64,000 bases of DNA from CAYTPI01 sp964439625 (GTDB lineage Bacteria > Chloroflexota > Anaerolineae > Aggregatilineales > UBA3940): positions 11,450 to 75,449 of the forward strand of contig CAYTPI010000017.1 of NCBI GenBank assembly GCA_964439625.1. Direction: 5' to 3'. Shown here piece by piece: positions 52,617 to 61,457 of this stretch. The position numbers and the translations under genes were made by a program. The first letter of the stretch is position 1; the number at the start of each line of letters is the position of its first letter. The notes under the pieces were generated by a model, which did not search any database, was not told the origin of the DNA, and saw only the letters and a program-made list of their open reading frames with translations.

Positions 52617-53165
52617 ATGGAAAAATATTGTGCAGTACAGTTTGAAGCACCGCCAGGCTTAGCCTTTGAAGGCGTTTACTTGCTTGGGTTCTATACACAC
52701 GTCAGTGAGGACATTACCCAGGCGATCTTAGAGGCGAACGACCTAGACCTCGCCACTGTTGAGCCATACGACGTGTACCCAGCGGAACCCTATTTTAAGG
52801 TTCTGCGGGAAATCCTAGCGACGCCGGGCGGTGGCATGCTGTTAATTTCGATTGGGCAGGCCATCGGTGCGACACTGGTTGAACATCATGAGATTCTCAG
52901 CATGGATGATTTTATCAACAGCCTTGCCAACGGCTCGTACAACGCAGGGGTGCATAACGCGCCGGTTGATTATGGTTTAGAAATCGAGAGGTTAGAGGCT
53001 AATCACTATCGCTTGGTGAACAATACGCCGCTCCCTAATGGCTTGATCTATGGTTTACTGCACGAGACGCTCCGCATCTTAACGCCTGCATCTGCCAGTG
53101 TACAACAGCTCACTGAGTTAGAGTTGGAGAATGACCAAGGCGCACTATTTGAAATAAGCTGGTGA
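52617..53165 (+). CDS. Hypothetical protein, possibly H-NOX/4VR-like
   Basis: 182 residues, soluble. The pattern of an N-terminal FEGVYLLGFYTHVSE segment, a central GGMLLISIGQAIGATLVEHH helix, HYRLVNNTPLPNGLIYGLLHETLRI and the end QGALFEISW resembles the general layout of H-NOX/DUF2378/4-vinyl-reductase-type small-molecule-binding proteins, where a late helix and a final '.FeisW' strand close the pocket. I am not sure of this. A heme His cannot be assigned. It has its own 236-base upstream gap and ends before a terminator hairpin. Confidence 0.45.
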   Translation: MEKYCAVQFEAPPGLAFEGVYLLGFYTHVSEDITQAILEANDLDLATVEPYDVYPAEPYFKVLREILATPGGGMLLISIGQAIGATLVEHHEILSMDDFINSLANGSYNAGVHNAPVDYGLEIERLEANHYRLVNNTPLPNGLIYGLLHETLRILTPASASVQQLTELELENDQGALFEISW

Positions 53166-53175
53166 GTCAAAATAA

Positions 53176-53194
53176 GCCCATCACTATGATGGGC
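53176..53194. terminator. Hairpin between convergent genes
   Basis: GCCCATC and GATGGGC pair around a 5-base loop, followed by CTGCTGCTTTT. It lies between the stops of the 52617 gene and msrA and could end both. Confidence 0.5.
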
Positions 53195-53220
53195 CTGCTG
53201 CTTTTACTAGTGACGATGCG

Positions 53221-53766
53221 TTATGCTGGTGACTTCTTCAGCCGGTCGGTAAAAGCCTTGCGGAACTTAGTAACCTTCGGAGCGACAACCACGCGACAGT
53301 AACCAGCGTTGGGGTTGTTGTCAAAGTATTCCTGATGATAATCCTCAGCCGGGTAGTAATTCTCCACCGGAACAACTTCGGTCACGATGGGGTCGCGCCA
53401 AATGTTCTCGGCTTCAAGCTCGGCAATCGTCTCGTTGGCGATGCGCTTCTGCTCTTCGTTGTGATAATAAATACCGGAGCGATACTGGGTGCCGACGTCG
53501 TTACCCTGACGGTTCAAAGTCGTCGGGTCATGAATGGTGAAGAAGACCCGCAAAATATCCTTAAAAGACACCTCATCTGGATCGAATTCAATACGAATGA
53601 CTTCCGCATGGCCCGTCATTCCAGTGCAAACCTGCTGATAGGTCGGGTCGTCAACGTGACCATTGGCGTAGCCAGAGACAACATCTGTGACACCACGCAG
53701 TTCGTCAAAAACCGCCTCGGTGCACCAGAAGCAGCCGCCACCTAATGTTGTGGTTTCAGTGCCCAT
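53221..53766 (-). CDS. msrA: Peptide methionine sulfoxide reductase MsrA
   Basis: 181 residues. The GGGCFWCTEAVF motif has the nucleophilic Cys. GYANGHVDDPTYQQVCTGMTGHAEVI, DPTTLNRQGNDVGTQYRSGIY and ENYYPAEDYHQEYF are the family hallmarks. A further Cys in AGYCRVVV is near the resolving Cys position. It reduces methionine-S-sulfoxide in proteins using thioredoxin. No msrB is adjacent. A likely single-gene unit. Confidence 0.95.
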   Translation of the reverse strand: MGTETTTLGGGCFWCTEAVFDELRGVTDVVSGYANGHVDDPTYQQVCTGMTGHAEVIRIEFDPDEVSFKDILRVFFTIHDPTTLNRQGNDVGTQYRSGIYYHNEEQKRIANETIAELEAENIWRDPIVTEVVPVENYYPAEDYHQEYFDNNPNAGYCRVVVAPKVTKFRKAFTDRLKKSPA

Positions 53767-53891
53767 AATTGTGCTTGTCCTTATAATCTACGAGTAAGCA
53801 ATTAAACTATAGCATAATCAGGCTAAAAGCCTGTTAGACCCATGCTAAATTTCTATATGATCAGTGATTGAATTTTTCGGAGGAGTCTTAC

Positions 53892-54215
53892 ATGATAACC
53901 GATGCCGTCCAAGTAATTACGACTGTTGCCACTACCGATGACGCCAAGCACCTTGCCAAGACCTTGTTAGAAGCCCGCCTCGCTGCCTGCGTGCAGATTC
54001 AAGGGCCGATCCGCTCGATGTATTGGTGGCAGGGCGAACTACTCGACGAGGCCGAATATCTGTGTGTGATTAAGACAACCGCCGACCGCTTCAGTGCGGT
54101 CGAAGCATTGGTTAGCGAGCACCACCCCTATGAAACACCGGAGATCATGATGCTGCCGTTTGCTGCTGGCAGCGAGGATTACGTCACTTGGCTACGGGGA
54201 GAACTGAAAGCGTAG
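53892..54215 (+). CDS. cutA: Divalent-cation tolerance protein CutA
   Basis: 107 residues from the ATG at 53892, preceded by GGAGGAG; the in-frame TTG at 53868 lies before this ribosome site. CutA hallmarks: TTVATTDDAKHLAKTLLEARLAACVQI, SMYWWQGEL, CVIKTTADRF, HPYETPEIMMLP, YVTWL. It forms a trimeric ferredoxin-like fold; it is linked to copper tolerance in E. coli but its true role is unclear. Confidence 0.93.
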   Translation: MITDAVQVITTVATTDDAKHLAKTLLEARLAACVQIQGPIRSMYWWQGELLDEAEYLCVIKTTADRFSAVEALVSEHHPYETPEIMMLPFAAGSEDYVTWLRGELKA

Positions 54216-54225
54216 CTGCCTGACC

Positions 54226-54462
54226 CTACTTTTTGGGGTAAAAGCGGTCGTCCCCAGCGGGACTATGCTTCTTGGCTTCGCTGGCGATAATACCGACGCC
54301 CATCAACAATGCGCCAAACACAGAAAGTACCCCAACACCACAGAATAGGTTCTGCGCTTCGCCCCACGGATACCAGCCAAAGATCGGCGTGATCAGCGAG
54401 ATGATCACAATGACGATCATTATGCCGCCGACAATCGTCGCGGTGCGGATGAGTGTGTTCAC
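54226..54462 (-). CDS. Small two-helix membrane protein
   Basis: 78 residues with two membrane helices (IRTATIVGGIMIVIVIISLI and a second of ~20 residues around VLSVFGALLMGVGII) separated by PIFGWYPWGEAQNLFCG, and a basic tail. Its ATG overlaps the stop of the upstream hydrolase gene, so the two are translated together. Function unknown. Confidence 0.6.
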   Translation of the reverse strand: MNTLIRTATIVGGIMIVIVIISLITPIFGWYPWGEAQNLFCGVGVLSVFGALLMGVGIIASEAKKHSPAGDDRFYPKK

Positions 54463-55556
54463 TAGCGCACCGCCTCATTGAAGAACATCACAACACGGCT
54501 CATCATCAACTGATGGTCGCTCTCAGTGAAGGTGTGCAGCCCGCCGGGGTAAACAAATAGTTCCACGTCTTTGCCTAACAAATCCAGCCGTCGTTCGATC
54601 TCCGTCGCCCAACTGAGCGGCGTCGTGAAGTCCTGATCGCCATGATGAATCTGGACGGGCGCGGAGACAAGGTCAAGGTAGTTGCCCGGTGAGACCATCG
54701 CATAGCCTTCTGGGTTCGTTTCAGGTGACCCCCATATCGCAGCATCTTCTTGAGGCCAAGACACGTTGAAGATTTCATAGTATTGCCGCCAGACCACAGC
54801 TTGATCTACGTGTAGGGAAGCATAGAGCACCGTGGCGTCAATCTCATCACTAATGACCATCAGGTGGGTGGCGATGCCGCCGCCGCGAGAATGCCCCATA
54901 ATCCCGATTCGTTCGGGGTCAGCTTGCGGCAGGTCAGGGATAACGTCAATCAGGTGCATGATATCGACTGCCCACGGAATTTTCAACGGCGAACCGTTGC
55001 CTTGCGTTTCGTTGTACGTCTGATAATCTGGCATGAAGGCGATGTAACCATTTTCAGCGAGGATGTTGGCGTGGATGGCGCTGCCGGCCCCTTGCTCATA
55101 GACAGTCTGGGTGATGCCGCCATGCAGCACAATCGCCACTGGGAAGGGGCCGGCGCCCAGCGGGATGTTCACCAAGCCCGTGACGTAGACCCGGTTGCCC
55201 CGGTAATCCTCGCTGAAGTGCGAGAAGGCATATTGCTCGAAGCGGGTCGTCGCCGCGATGCGCTTTTCAAGCAGCAATTCGCCGCCATCATATGCGCGCT
55301 GGCGCAGCGCCGGAATACTGTAGGCCGCCAGCGGGTTGCTGCGATCGTAGTCCAGCGTTGGCCGCGGGGTGCTGGTCGGTGTGGGGGTTGGTTGCTCAAT
55401 CATTGCCGTTGGCCCCAACACGGGCGTCGGTGCAGGCTCCCTTACAACCACCCCGCTGGCAGGTGAACCACCTAGCTCCGGGTTTAGTTGAGGCGCATTA
55501 CAGCTGATCAACAGCAGGCAGAGCAAGAGAAACGCTTTCTTCGACACAAGCACCAC
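54462..55556 (-). CDS. Secreted alpha/beta hydrolase lipoprotein (dienelactone hydrolase/prolyl-oligopeptidase-like)
   Basis: 364 residues. The signal peptide ends in LLLISC (lipobox), followed by a Pro/Thr-rich linker (PTPTPTSTPRPTLD). The hydrolase fold shows VAIVLHGGITQTVYEQG (oxyanion), nucleophile Ser in IGIMGHSRGGGIATH, acid residue near HHGDQDFTTPL, and catalytic His in PGGLHTFTESDH. It would cleave esters or peptides at the cell surface; substrate unknown. Followed by an overlapping small membrane protein gene. Confidence 0.82.
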   Translation of the reverse strand: MVLVSKKAFLLLCLLLISCNAPQLNPELGGSPASGVVVREPAPTPVLGPTAMIEQPTPTPTSTPRPTLDYDRSNPLAAYSIPALRQRAYDGGELLLEKRIAATTRFEQYAFSHFSEDYRGNRVYVTGLVNIPLGAGPFPVAIVLHGGITQTVYEQGAGSAIHANILAENGYIAFMPDYQTYNETQGNGSPLKIPWAVDIMHLIDVIPDLPQADPERIGIMGHSRGGGIATHLMVISDEIDATVLYASLHVDQAVVWRQYYEIFNVSWPQEDAAIWGSPETNPEGYAMVSPGNYLDLVSAPVQIHHGDQDFTTPLSWATEIERRLDLLGKDVELFVYPGGLHTFTESDHQLMMSRVVMFFNEAVR

Positions 55557-55680
55557 TCAGTGAACTCAATGAAATGACGACGTCAGCTTAACCGATTCGG
55601 GTGGGGCGTGCAATCGACGGGGCTACATAGTTTTTGAGCGGAGAAACTAATCCTTGCAGGGATCAGCGAGCATGTGAGTC

Positions 55681-56088
55681 TTGCTGAGACTAATCATTAA
55701 GCTCATCATCATCGAACGCTTTCTTGAACAGCGGGCAAGAGAGCAACGTCGAAGAGAAGAGGAAGCGACCCAAAAGGGCCTGTTCGGTAAATTAACAAAC
55801 GGGTTCGGCCTAAGCAGCGTAGGTGACGGTGGTGGTACATAAGAGCCGGAACTAGGCGCAGTTGCACAGGACTTTGGAGCAAAGATTATCATACAAGAAG
55901 ACGCCTTTGAGAAAGGGCAAAAACAGCTTCAACAGGACATTAGACGAGCGGTAGCAAGAAATAGAGCAATCAAATCAAAGCGGCCCACAGATGCCCGGCC
56001 TATAGCGGCGACCTTTCCAAGCCACCAACGCCCGTCAGCGTGGTTCCCAAAAATGATCGCTGCCAGATCAGGCCTGATCGCAAGTTAG
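55681..56088 (+). pseudogene. Remnant of an unidentified gene with an internal stop
   Basis: In the 709-base gap 55557-56265, one plus-strand frame reads like protein from ~55681 to a TAG at 56086-56088 except for a TAA at 55840-55842. Before it: LIIIERFLEQRAREQRRREE and a Gly-rich end (GLSSVGDGGG). After it: EPELGAVAQDFGAKIIIQED, FEKGQKQLQQDIRRAVARNR and a basic tail. No proper start codon with a ribosome site was seen; a TTG at 55681 is the only candidate. It looks like the decayed C-terminal part of an accessory gene. No family recognised. The remainder of the gap holds only control elements. Confidence 0.4.
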
Positions 56089-56183
56089 GTAAGCGAAGAT
56101 TCGCATTTAATTTAAGTTCACGCTACACTTTTGATAGTACAGTAAGAAGCAGGTTGATAAAGACTTTCACCATAGAAATCTAA

Positions 56184-56208
56184 CCCGCCCGCATAGCGGG
56201 GTTTTTTT
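56184..56208 (+). terminator. Intrinsic terminator-like hairpin upstream of the cold-shock gene
   Basis: CCCGC pairs with GCGGG around a 7-base loop and is followed by seven T residues. It lies 58 bases before the cold-shock ATG. It either ends upstream transcription or acts as an attenuator in the cold-shock leader. Confidence 0.6.
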
Positions 56209-56265
56209 GGCAGACTTTACCCACCGCTTTACCATCACTACCATTTTGGGTAAGGAGATACATTC

Positions 56266-56493
56266 ATGGCAGAAGAACAGCGCATTACAGGCACCGTCAA
56301 GTGGTTCAATGGGACAAAGGGCTATGGCTTCATCACCCCGGACTCTGGCGGCAAGGACCTTTTCGTCCACTACTCTGAAATTCAGATGGACGGCTATGCC
56401 AGCCTAGACGAAGGTCAGCGCGTAGAAATGACAATGGAACAGGGTCAAAAAGGCCCACAAGCTGTCCGTGTCACCAAGGTCAGCGGTAGCTAG
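56266..56493 (+). CDS. Cold-shock protein (CspA family)
   Basis: 75 residues. TGTVKWFNGTKGYGFIT holds RNP1 (KGYGFIT), and DLFVHYSEI is RNP2. AAGGAGAT lies 7 bases before the ATG. It binds single-stranded RNA/DNA as a chaperone in cold or growth changes. It is flanked by terminators on both sides, so it is a single-gene transcript. A few residues longer at the N-terminus than E. coli CspA-type proteins. Confidence 0.95.
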   Translation: MAEEQRITGTVKWFNGTKGYGFITPDSGGKDLFVHYSEIQMDGYASLDEGQRVEMTMEQGQKGPQAVRVTKVSGS

Positions 56494-56515
56494 TCACGTT
56501 TTACTCTGACAACAT

Positions 56516-56548
56516 AAGTGTCCTTCATCGCAAGTGAGGGGCACTTTT
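56516..56548 (+). terminator. Terminator after the cold-shock gene
   Basis: AAGTGTCC pairs with GGGCACTT (one T-G wobble) around a ~15-base loop, then TTTT. It lies 23 bases after the stop codon. Confidence 0.65.
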
Positions 56549-56623
56549 GATTCAACCTGGGTGTGCTTAGGTCGGCATGCGATAGTACACTTAATATATC
56601 CAACACAACCAGAGGAAATGGTC

Positions 56624-57661
56624 ATGTCAAACAATCGTCGGCGCTCACTTCTCATGCCAATATTCGTATTGAGTGTGACGGCCTGCCTGTGCACAGGAGG
56701 GGCTGCAGGTTCTGATTTTGATTTTGAAGCGTTCGCTGAAGATTTTGAAGAGCCAAGCAAAAGCGATCAAGTCGCGACGTTCATCCCCGAAGTAACATCA
56801 GCGTTACCGCCGGATGCCATCACTGAGCCTGATATTAATGATGATGCTTCAACGCTGGGCATGTTTTCAACAGTCACTTTACCGCCGGGTGATCTCCCTG
56901 AGTTAGAAATATTGGCAACAGGTCTTGGCCCGAATTTTTGTTCAGATGCAGAAAGAGAGCCGAGTTTTACGCTGAGCGACATGACGTCGACATTCAAAAG
57001 CCTTTGCGTCTATGGGTTTGATGTTGCCATCGATGCGACCCCAATTATTTTCACGTTAACATCACCGACTGGGCAAAGCTACAGCGAAACATATACCTTT
57101 GCAAACGATGACCAAGGCGTGCTTTCTATGTTTAGTAGTTCCGGAGAGGACAGTGCCTACCCTTCACCCGACTTTGAAGGCACAGGTGAGCCACCAACGT
57201 CCTTTGTTGTTCAATTCAATTTTAATGCCGGGTTACCAACCGGTGAATGGCAGCTACGTGTTGAGGATGGCAGCACGCAAGTAGAAGACGATATTATAAT
57301 TGAATTCTTCGAGCCACTGACAACAGTTTCTGACCAGCAAGCCGCCAGCCCATTTTATACTTACGACTCATACGAGAGGCCTGCGAATGTTGGCACTCCA
57401 CTCTATCTTGAGGGGGCTGGCTATCCGCCTAACACCGAACTAACCCTAGCCGTGTACTGGCAGCCCAACCCAGATACACCAGCAATCTACGAACCCTACT
57501 TGCAAACATTGGTCACCAGTGACTCCTCTGGGCGCTTCAGCGTTACCTATACGCCAGGCACAGAGTCACCGAGTAGTGCGTACTATGCGCTGATATTCCC
57601 TCAAGATACGATTGAAGGGTTTATTAATCCGTTTGCAGGGCGCTTTGAGGTCGCTCAATAA
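56624..57661 (+). CDS. Hypothetical lipoprotein with beta-sandwich domains
   Basis: 345 residues from the ATG at 56624 (AGAGGAA 7 bases upstream); a start six bases earlier is possible. The signal peptide ends SVTAC, a probable lipobox. An acidic stretch (FDFEAFAEDFEEP) and a linker lead to two extracytoplasmic beta domains (~115-225 and ~235-345), the second with GTPLYLEGAGYPPNTELTLAVY, like the IPT/Ig-type 'gaGfppn..v.l' modules. No enzyme motif. Surface-bound; function unknown. Confidence 0.6.
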   Translation: MSNNRRRSLLMPIFVLSVTACLCTGGAAGSDFDFEAFAEDFEEPSKSDQVATFIPEVTSALPPDAITEPDINDDASTLGMFSTVTLPPGDLPELEILATGLGPNFCSDAEREPSFTLSDMTSTFKSLCVYGFDVAIDATPIIFTLTSPTGQSYSETYTFANDDQGVLSMFSSSGEDSAYPSPDFEGTGEPPTSFVVQFNFNAGLPTGEWQLRVEDGSTQVEDDIIIEFFEPLTTVSDQQAASPFYTYDSYERPANVGTPLYLEGAGYPPNTELTLAVYWQPNPDTPAIYEPYLQTLVTSDSSGRFSVTYTPGTESPSSAYYALIFPQDTIEGFINPFAGRFEVAQ

Positions 57662-57672
57662 TTGCTAAAGTC

Positions 57673-57705
57673 AGAAGCGACTGTCATGATGTAGAAGTCG
57701 CTTCT
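57673..57705. terminator. Hairpin after the lipoprotein gene
   Basis: A perfect 10-bp stem (AGAAGCGACT with AGTCGCTTCT) around a 13-base loop, 12 bases after the stop. Only a weak T-run (TTT) follows, so efficiency is uncertain. Confidence 0.5.
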
Positions 57706-57857
57706 GCTGGTTTGGCCCGGTATCTCAGTTGACGATGGCATCCGGAAGCGAAATGTAGTCTGCTGGGTATTAACTAGCGCAAACTAATCATCATCACTGA
57801 TAATGCCCACAAGAGATGCGTCCCCATTGTGAACCTCAGTCATTGAGAGGAAGCGTT

Positions 57858-60560
57858 GTGCCCGACGACAAAAAGCCGGATGACCAAAAGCCTGAGAGCC
57901 ATATTACGGGTTTCTTCAAGAAGTTACTCGCCGCTGACCGGCAACAAGACAGTGCGTCGATCCGCCAGGCGACGCAAACCCCGCGTCCTATCGATCAGAT
58001 ACTAGCAGACGATTCAATTGACGACGCCATCCGCGAATCTGGGACGTTCGTCAAGCCAGTTAATGTCCGCCAAGACGAAAGCAACCCAGAACGCCCCATC
58101 ACTGAGCTCTCCACGCACGTCCTTGAGCGCATCAAGATGATGTTGCAAAAGGAAGACGATGACCTCCCATTGACGAACTACTACGCGCACCGCAGCGAGA
58201 TCGAAGGCTTGGTGCGCCAGAAGATCGAAGCCCTAGCGGACAACGAAGCCTTATTCAAGCTACTCCCTGATGAACGCGAGCAGCGCACCAACGACATTCT
58301 AAACGAGGCCTTCATTTTCTTGATGCGCGACTCGCAGATTGTGCATGAGAGCGCCACCATCGCCGACTTACACGCTCACCCCGGCCTAAAAGCCACTTGG
58401 TTTGGGCGCAAGCTGACCGTCCCATATGATCGCAAAAATTGGCTCCAGCGCTTATTTGGTCTGCGCGAAGTCGCCTTTGACCCAACAGCAGTCCGCACCG
58501 ACTTCTTCAAGCTGCGCCGAGGCAAAGTCAACGTTCTTTTCTCAGCCGTCTACGCCTTCGAAATTGAAGCTCTCTACAACTTGCGCATCACGGGCCTCCC
58601 CCTGCTTCCCCGTTCAATTGAAGCCATCGAAGAAGCACGCCAACTGCCCGCATCGCGCATCCGTCAGTTATTGAGCGGGTTGGTGGTTACGGCTCTCTTG
58701 AAGTACACCCTGACCTATATCATTTTTTTCAACAGCATTGAGTTTACGCTGCTGTTTTTCGCGCTCGACGTGCTAAAGGCTGCGCTAACTGCGAGCTTGT
58801 TCCTGGCTTTTGACAATGGTTTACAGCATCGTAAGGTCATCCCGGAACGCCCATTAATCGGCTTGGTGATCACCTTGGGCATCCTTGTGCTGATCCCACT
58901 GTTGATGATGACCTATTTCGCCCTGCCGTTCTTGGCTGCGGCAACCATCGTTATCTTTGACCTGCTGCTCACACTGGCAGTTTTCACCGTCGCGGGCACG
59001 CTTCTGTTGCAGTTCCGCCTGTTTGAACCACACATCAATCGCTATGTTTTGAACGACGATAACTTTGAGTCAGCAATTGGCGTCATCCGGCAGGTTGAAG
59101 AGGCTGTTGAGGAAAACACCGTTGGGGATGTCCGCAGCATTCACAGTTTGGCGGAGTTTGAAGTGGGCCTCAAGGCGATTCGTGCCGTGAAAACGCGGCG
59201 AGAGATCACCACAGGCAGCCAAGTGGTTGACGAACCGCTTTTGATTATGCATTCATTGGAGGGTGCCCACTGCTTGCATGGCAAGGTGATCACCGACCAC
59301 ATCAACGCCATTGGTGATTTACGACGCAAAGCCCGTAGTGCGCGCAGACGCGGTCAGGTAGAACGCGCAGACGAACTGGATGCCGAGCGTAAGCAGCTTG
59401 ACAGCCAACTCCAATCGGAGCAGCGCTTTATGGATGAAGCGTTCGACAACTTGTATACCTTCTACAATGCGGGGCTTGCCATTATGGGGTTGTCGCACTA
59501 TTACCCGAACATCGTCTGCCAGAGCACCTTCTCCTACCCGGAACGGATCGCGGGGCACATCGACGAGCAGTATTGGCCTGAGAACTGGCACAACCTAACC
59601 CTCGGCTTGACGCCCATTGGAAAGCAGATTGTGACAGAGATGATCCGGATCGGCTTGCTGATCGACATTTCGCACACATCACCTGCCACCCGGCGCGACA
59701 TCTATCAGCTTGCCACACAGCTCGAACGTCAATATGGTTGGCGTACCGCCATTGTCGCCTCACACATTGGGGTTCAGGGCTTACATGCCCACCCCTACAA
59801 CCTCGCTGACTGGGAGATCATCTGGTTGGCCCAGAACAACGGCCTGATCGGTGTGATGTGGTCTAATTTCTGGTTGACGGGGCATGAAGGCCTAAAGCTC
59901 GGCAGCGGCTATATTGTGCAGACGGTCAACTATATCATTGAACTGTTGGAGCGCAACAATATTCCAAACCCTGAGTCTGTGGTAGCGTTCGGCTCTGACC
60001 TTGACGGCCTCAGCGACCCACCCGATGACCTCTGGGATGCCAGCCGCTGGCCCATCCTCACCGAGGTGCTCACCGCTCAATACCAATATGATCAGCAGAC
60101 GGCGATGGTACGCTACCGTTATACTCTAGCAGAGTTAAAGCGCTTCCTTGGCGGTAACGTCATTGAGACGGTCTGTGAAAGTTGGGGCCGCAAGCACACC
60201 GATGCAGCCTGGAATTTACGGCAGCAGTTAGGCAGCATCAATAATCGGGTTGCACGCCGAGCTGCCCAGCGTCTGGTAGAACTGGGCGAGACCAACCTCG
60301 GTGATATCGATCTGCGCGGCGCAAACCTTGAAAATGTGGACTTCGCTCTCCTCGACTTTGACTCTGTTCATTTGCAGGGTGCGAGCTTGTTCCGGGCCAA
60401 AGGGCTGACGTTTAAAAAGCTGTCCAAAGCCACCTCACTAGAGGGTACCCTGCTGCCGGATGCCACAAAGATGCCGGGGCGCAGCATCGAGGCATTTGTG
60501 CGCGGTGATCCGCCCGTCGCGTGGCAGCAGGCTTTCCAAAAATGGATCGAAGCCGGGTAA
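57858..60560 (+). CDS. Membrane dipeptidase-like (peptidase M19) protein with internal membrane helices and pentapeptide tail
   Basis: 900 residues from the GTG at 57858, preceded by GAGAGGAA; an ATG at 57816 adds 14 residues without a ribosome site. Metal-site elements of M19 are spread out: IADLHAHPGL (~170; HxH instead of the usual HxD), then four hydrophobic helices (~275-385) inserted in the domain, then SLEGAHCLHG (bridging Glu, ~468), IDISHTSPAT, VASHIGVQGLHAHPYNLAD and FGSDLDGLSDP. The end (~825-860) is a pentapeptide-type stretch (LRGANLENVDFALLDFDS). Renal-dipeptidase relatives are ~350-400 residues and zinc-dependent. This is a much enlarged version with unknown substrate. Confidence 0.72.
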   Translation: MPDDKKPDDQKPESHITGFFKKLLAADRQQDSASIRQATQTPRPIDQILADDSIDDAIRESGTFVKPVNVRQDESNPERPITELSTHVLERIKMMLQKEDDDLPLTNYYAHRSEIEGLVRQKIEALADNEALFKLLPDEREQRTNDILNEAFIFLMRDSQIVHESATIADLHAHPGLKATWFGRKLTVPYDRKNWLQRLFGLREVAFDPTAVRTDFFKLRRGKVNVLFSAVYAFEIEALYNLRITGLPLLPRSIEAIEEARQLPASRIRQLLSGLVVTALLKYTLTYIIFFNSIEFTLLFFALDVLKAALTASLFLAFDNGLQHRKVIPERPLIGLVITLGILVLIPLLMMTYFALPFLAAATIVIFDLLLTLAVFTVAGTLLLQFRLFEPHINRYVLNDDNFESAIGVIRQVEEAVEENTVGDVRSIHSLAEFEVGLKAIRAVKTRREITTGSQVVDEPLLIMHSLEGAHCLHGKVITDHINAIGDLRRKARSARRRGQVERADELDAERKQLDSQLQSEQRFMDEAFDNLYTFYNAGLAIMGLSHYYPNIVCQSTFSYPERIAGHIDEQYWPENWHNLTLGLTPIGKQIVTEMIRIGLLIDISHTSPATRRDIYQLATQLERQYGWRTAIVASHIGVQGLHAHPYNLADWEIIWLAQNNGLIGVMWSNFWLTGHEGLKLGSGYIVQTVNYIIELLERNNIPNPESVVAFGSDLDGLSDPPDDLWDASRWPILTEVLTAQYQYDQQTAMVRYRYTLAELKRFLGGNVIETVCESWGRKHTDAAWNLRQQLGSINNRVARRAAQRLVELGETNLGDIDLRGANLENVDFALLDFDSVHLQGASLFRAKGLTFKKLSKATSLEGTLLPDATKMPGRSIEAFVRGDPPVAWQQAFQKWIEAG

Positions 60561-60572
60561 CTCAGCGCCGCG

Positions 60573-61286
60573 CTAAGCGCCCTGCTTGCGTGACGCCCAC
60601 AGCAGCCCACGGCGCACGATTGTTTTCACCTCAGGGATGTCCAGTTCGGATAGGTCATGCCCAATCGAACTATAGAACACCTTGCCTTGGCCCCAACGAC
60701 GCTTCCAGACGACAGGCATCACCGTCCCTGCGATCCACGGCAGGTACTCCCCGCTAAAAGTCGTCGATGCCAGCACATCGTTAGAGGGGTCAACGTGCAT
60801 ATAGTACTGCTCTGAGTGAATAGCAAAGTCGGAGATAGCTGCTACGATGGGATCATCCGGCTTCGTAATGTTCACCGTGTAATTAATGAAACCGTTTTGC
60901 GGCTCGGGTTCATCAGGCCAAGCAGGTGGATGCGCGACGAACTGCCCCCCAACTAAAAAATGATAGGTAGGCCGCCCGCGAAAGGCATCTGCCATGTGAC
61001 CATGCCAACCACCGATGCCCATCCCTGCTTCAATCGCATTGAGCAGCCCTTGCTCCTTTTCCCAATCCATACCGCCATACTTCGCTTCGTCGTGCCCACT
61101 GCCCATACTCGACCAGATCGGGATGAACAGGTCAGCGGCCTGCATGGTCGTCTGGTCTGTCAGTACATCCAGCGTTTCAGCAATTTCGACTGAATACGCC
61201 TCGGCTTCTAACAGAGCCTTGGCCCATTCAGCGAACTGGTATGGCGCGTGACCTTCCCAGCCACCGCAGAGAATTAGTGCTTTCAT
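60573..61286 (-). CDS. ThuA-domain protein
   Basis: 237 residues from the ATG at 61286 (AAAGGAAG upstream). The ThuA/class I amidotransferase-like fold shows KALILCGGWEGHAPYQ, DLFIPIWSSMGSGHDEAKYG, GMGIGGWHGHMADAF, YMHVDPSNDVLAS and VVWKRRWGQGKVFYSSIGHD. The family is linked to trehalose/sugar use in rhizobia and often found with sugar oxidoreductases, but its reaction is not established. Convergent with the M19-like gene. Confidence 0.85.
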   Translation of the reverse strand: MKALILCGGWEGHAPYQFAEWAKALLEAEAYSVEIAETLDVLTDQTTMQAADLFIPIWSSMGSGHDEAKYGGMDWEKEQGLLNAIEAGMGIGGWHGHMADAFRGRPTYHFLVGGQFVAHPPAWPDEPEPQNGFINYTVNITKPDDPIVAAISDFAIHSEQYYMHVDPSNDVLASTTFSGEYLPWIAGTVMPVVWKRRWGQGKVFYSSIGHDLSELDIPEVKTIVRRGLLWASRKQGA

Positions 61287-61457
61287 AGATAACTTCCTTT
61301 GGTCAAGATGCAATTACATTTCAGGCCCACGCATGATGCCGATTATGGGCGAGGCTACGGGCGCACATCTTTAATCATATAGGAGATTACATTTCCCTCA
61401 ACAATCAGGGGCACTAGACTCTGCCTCACAGCCAGTGCGGGGACGGGCTGCGGCTCG

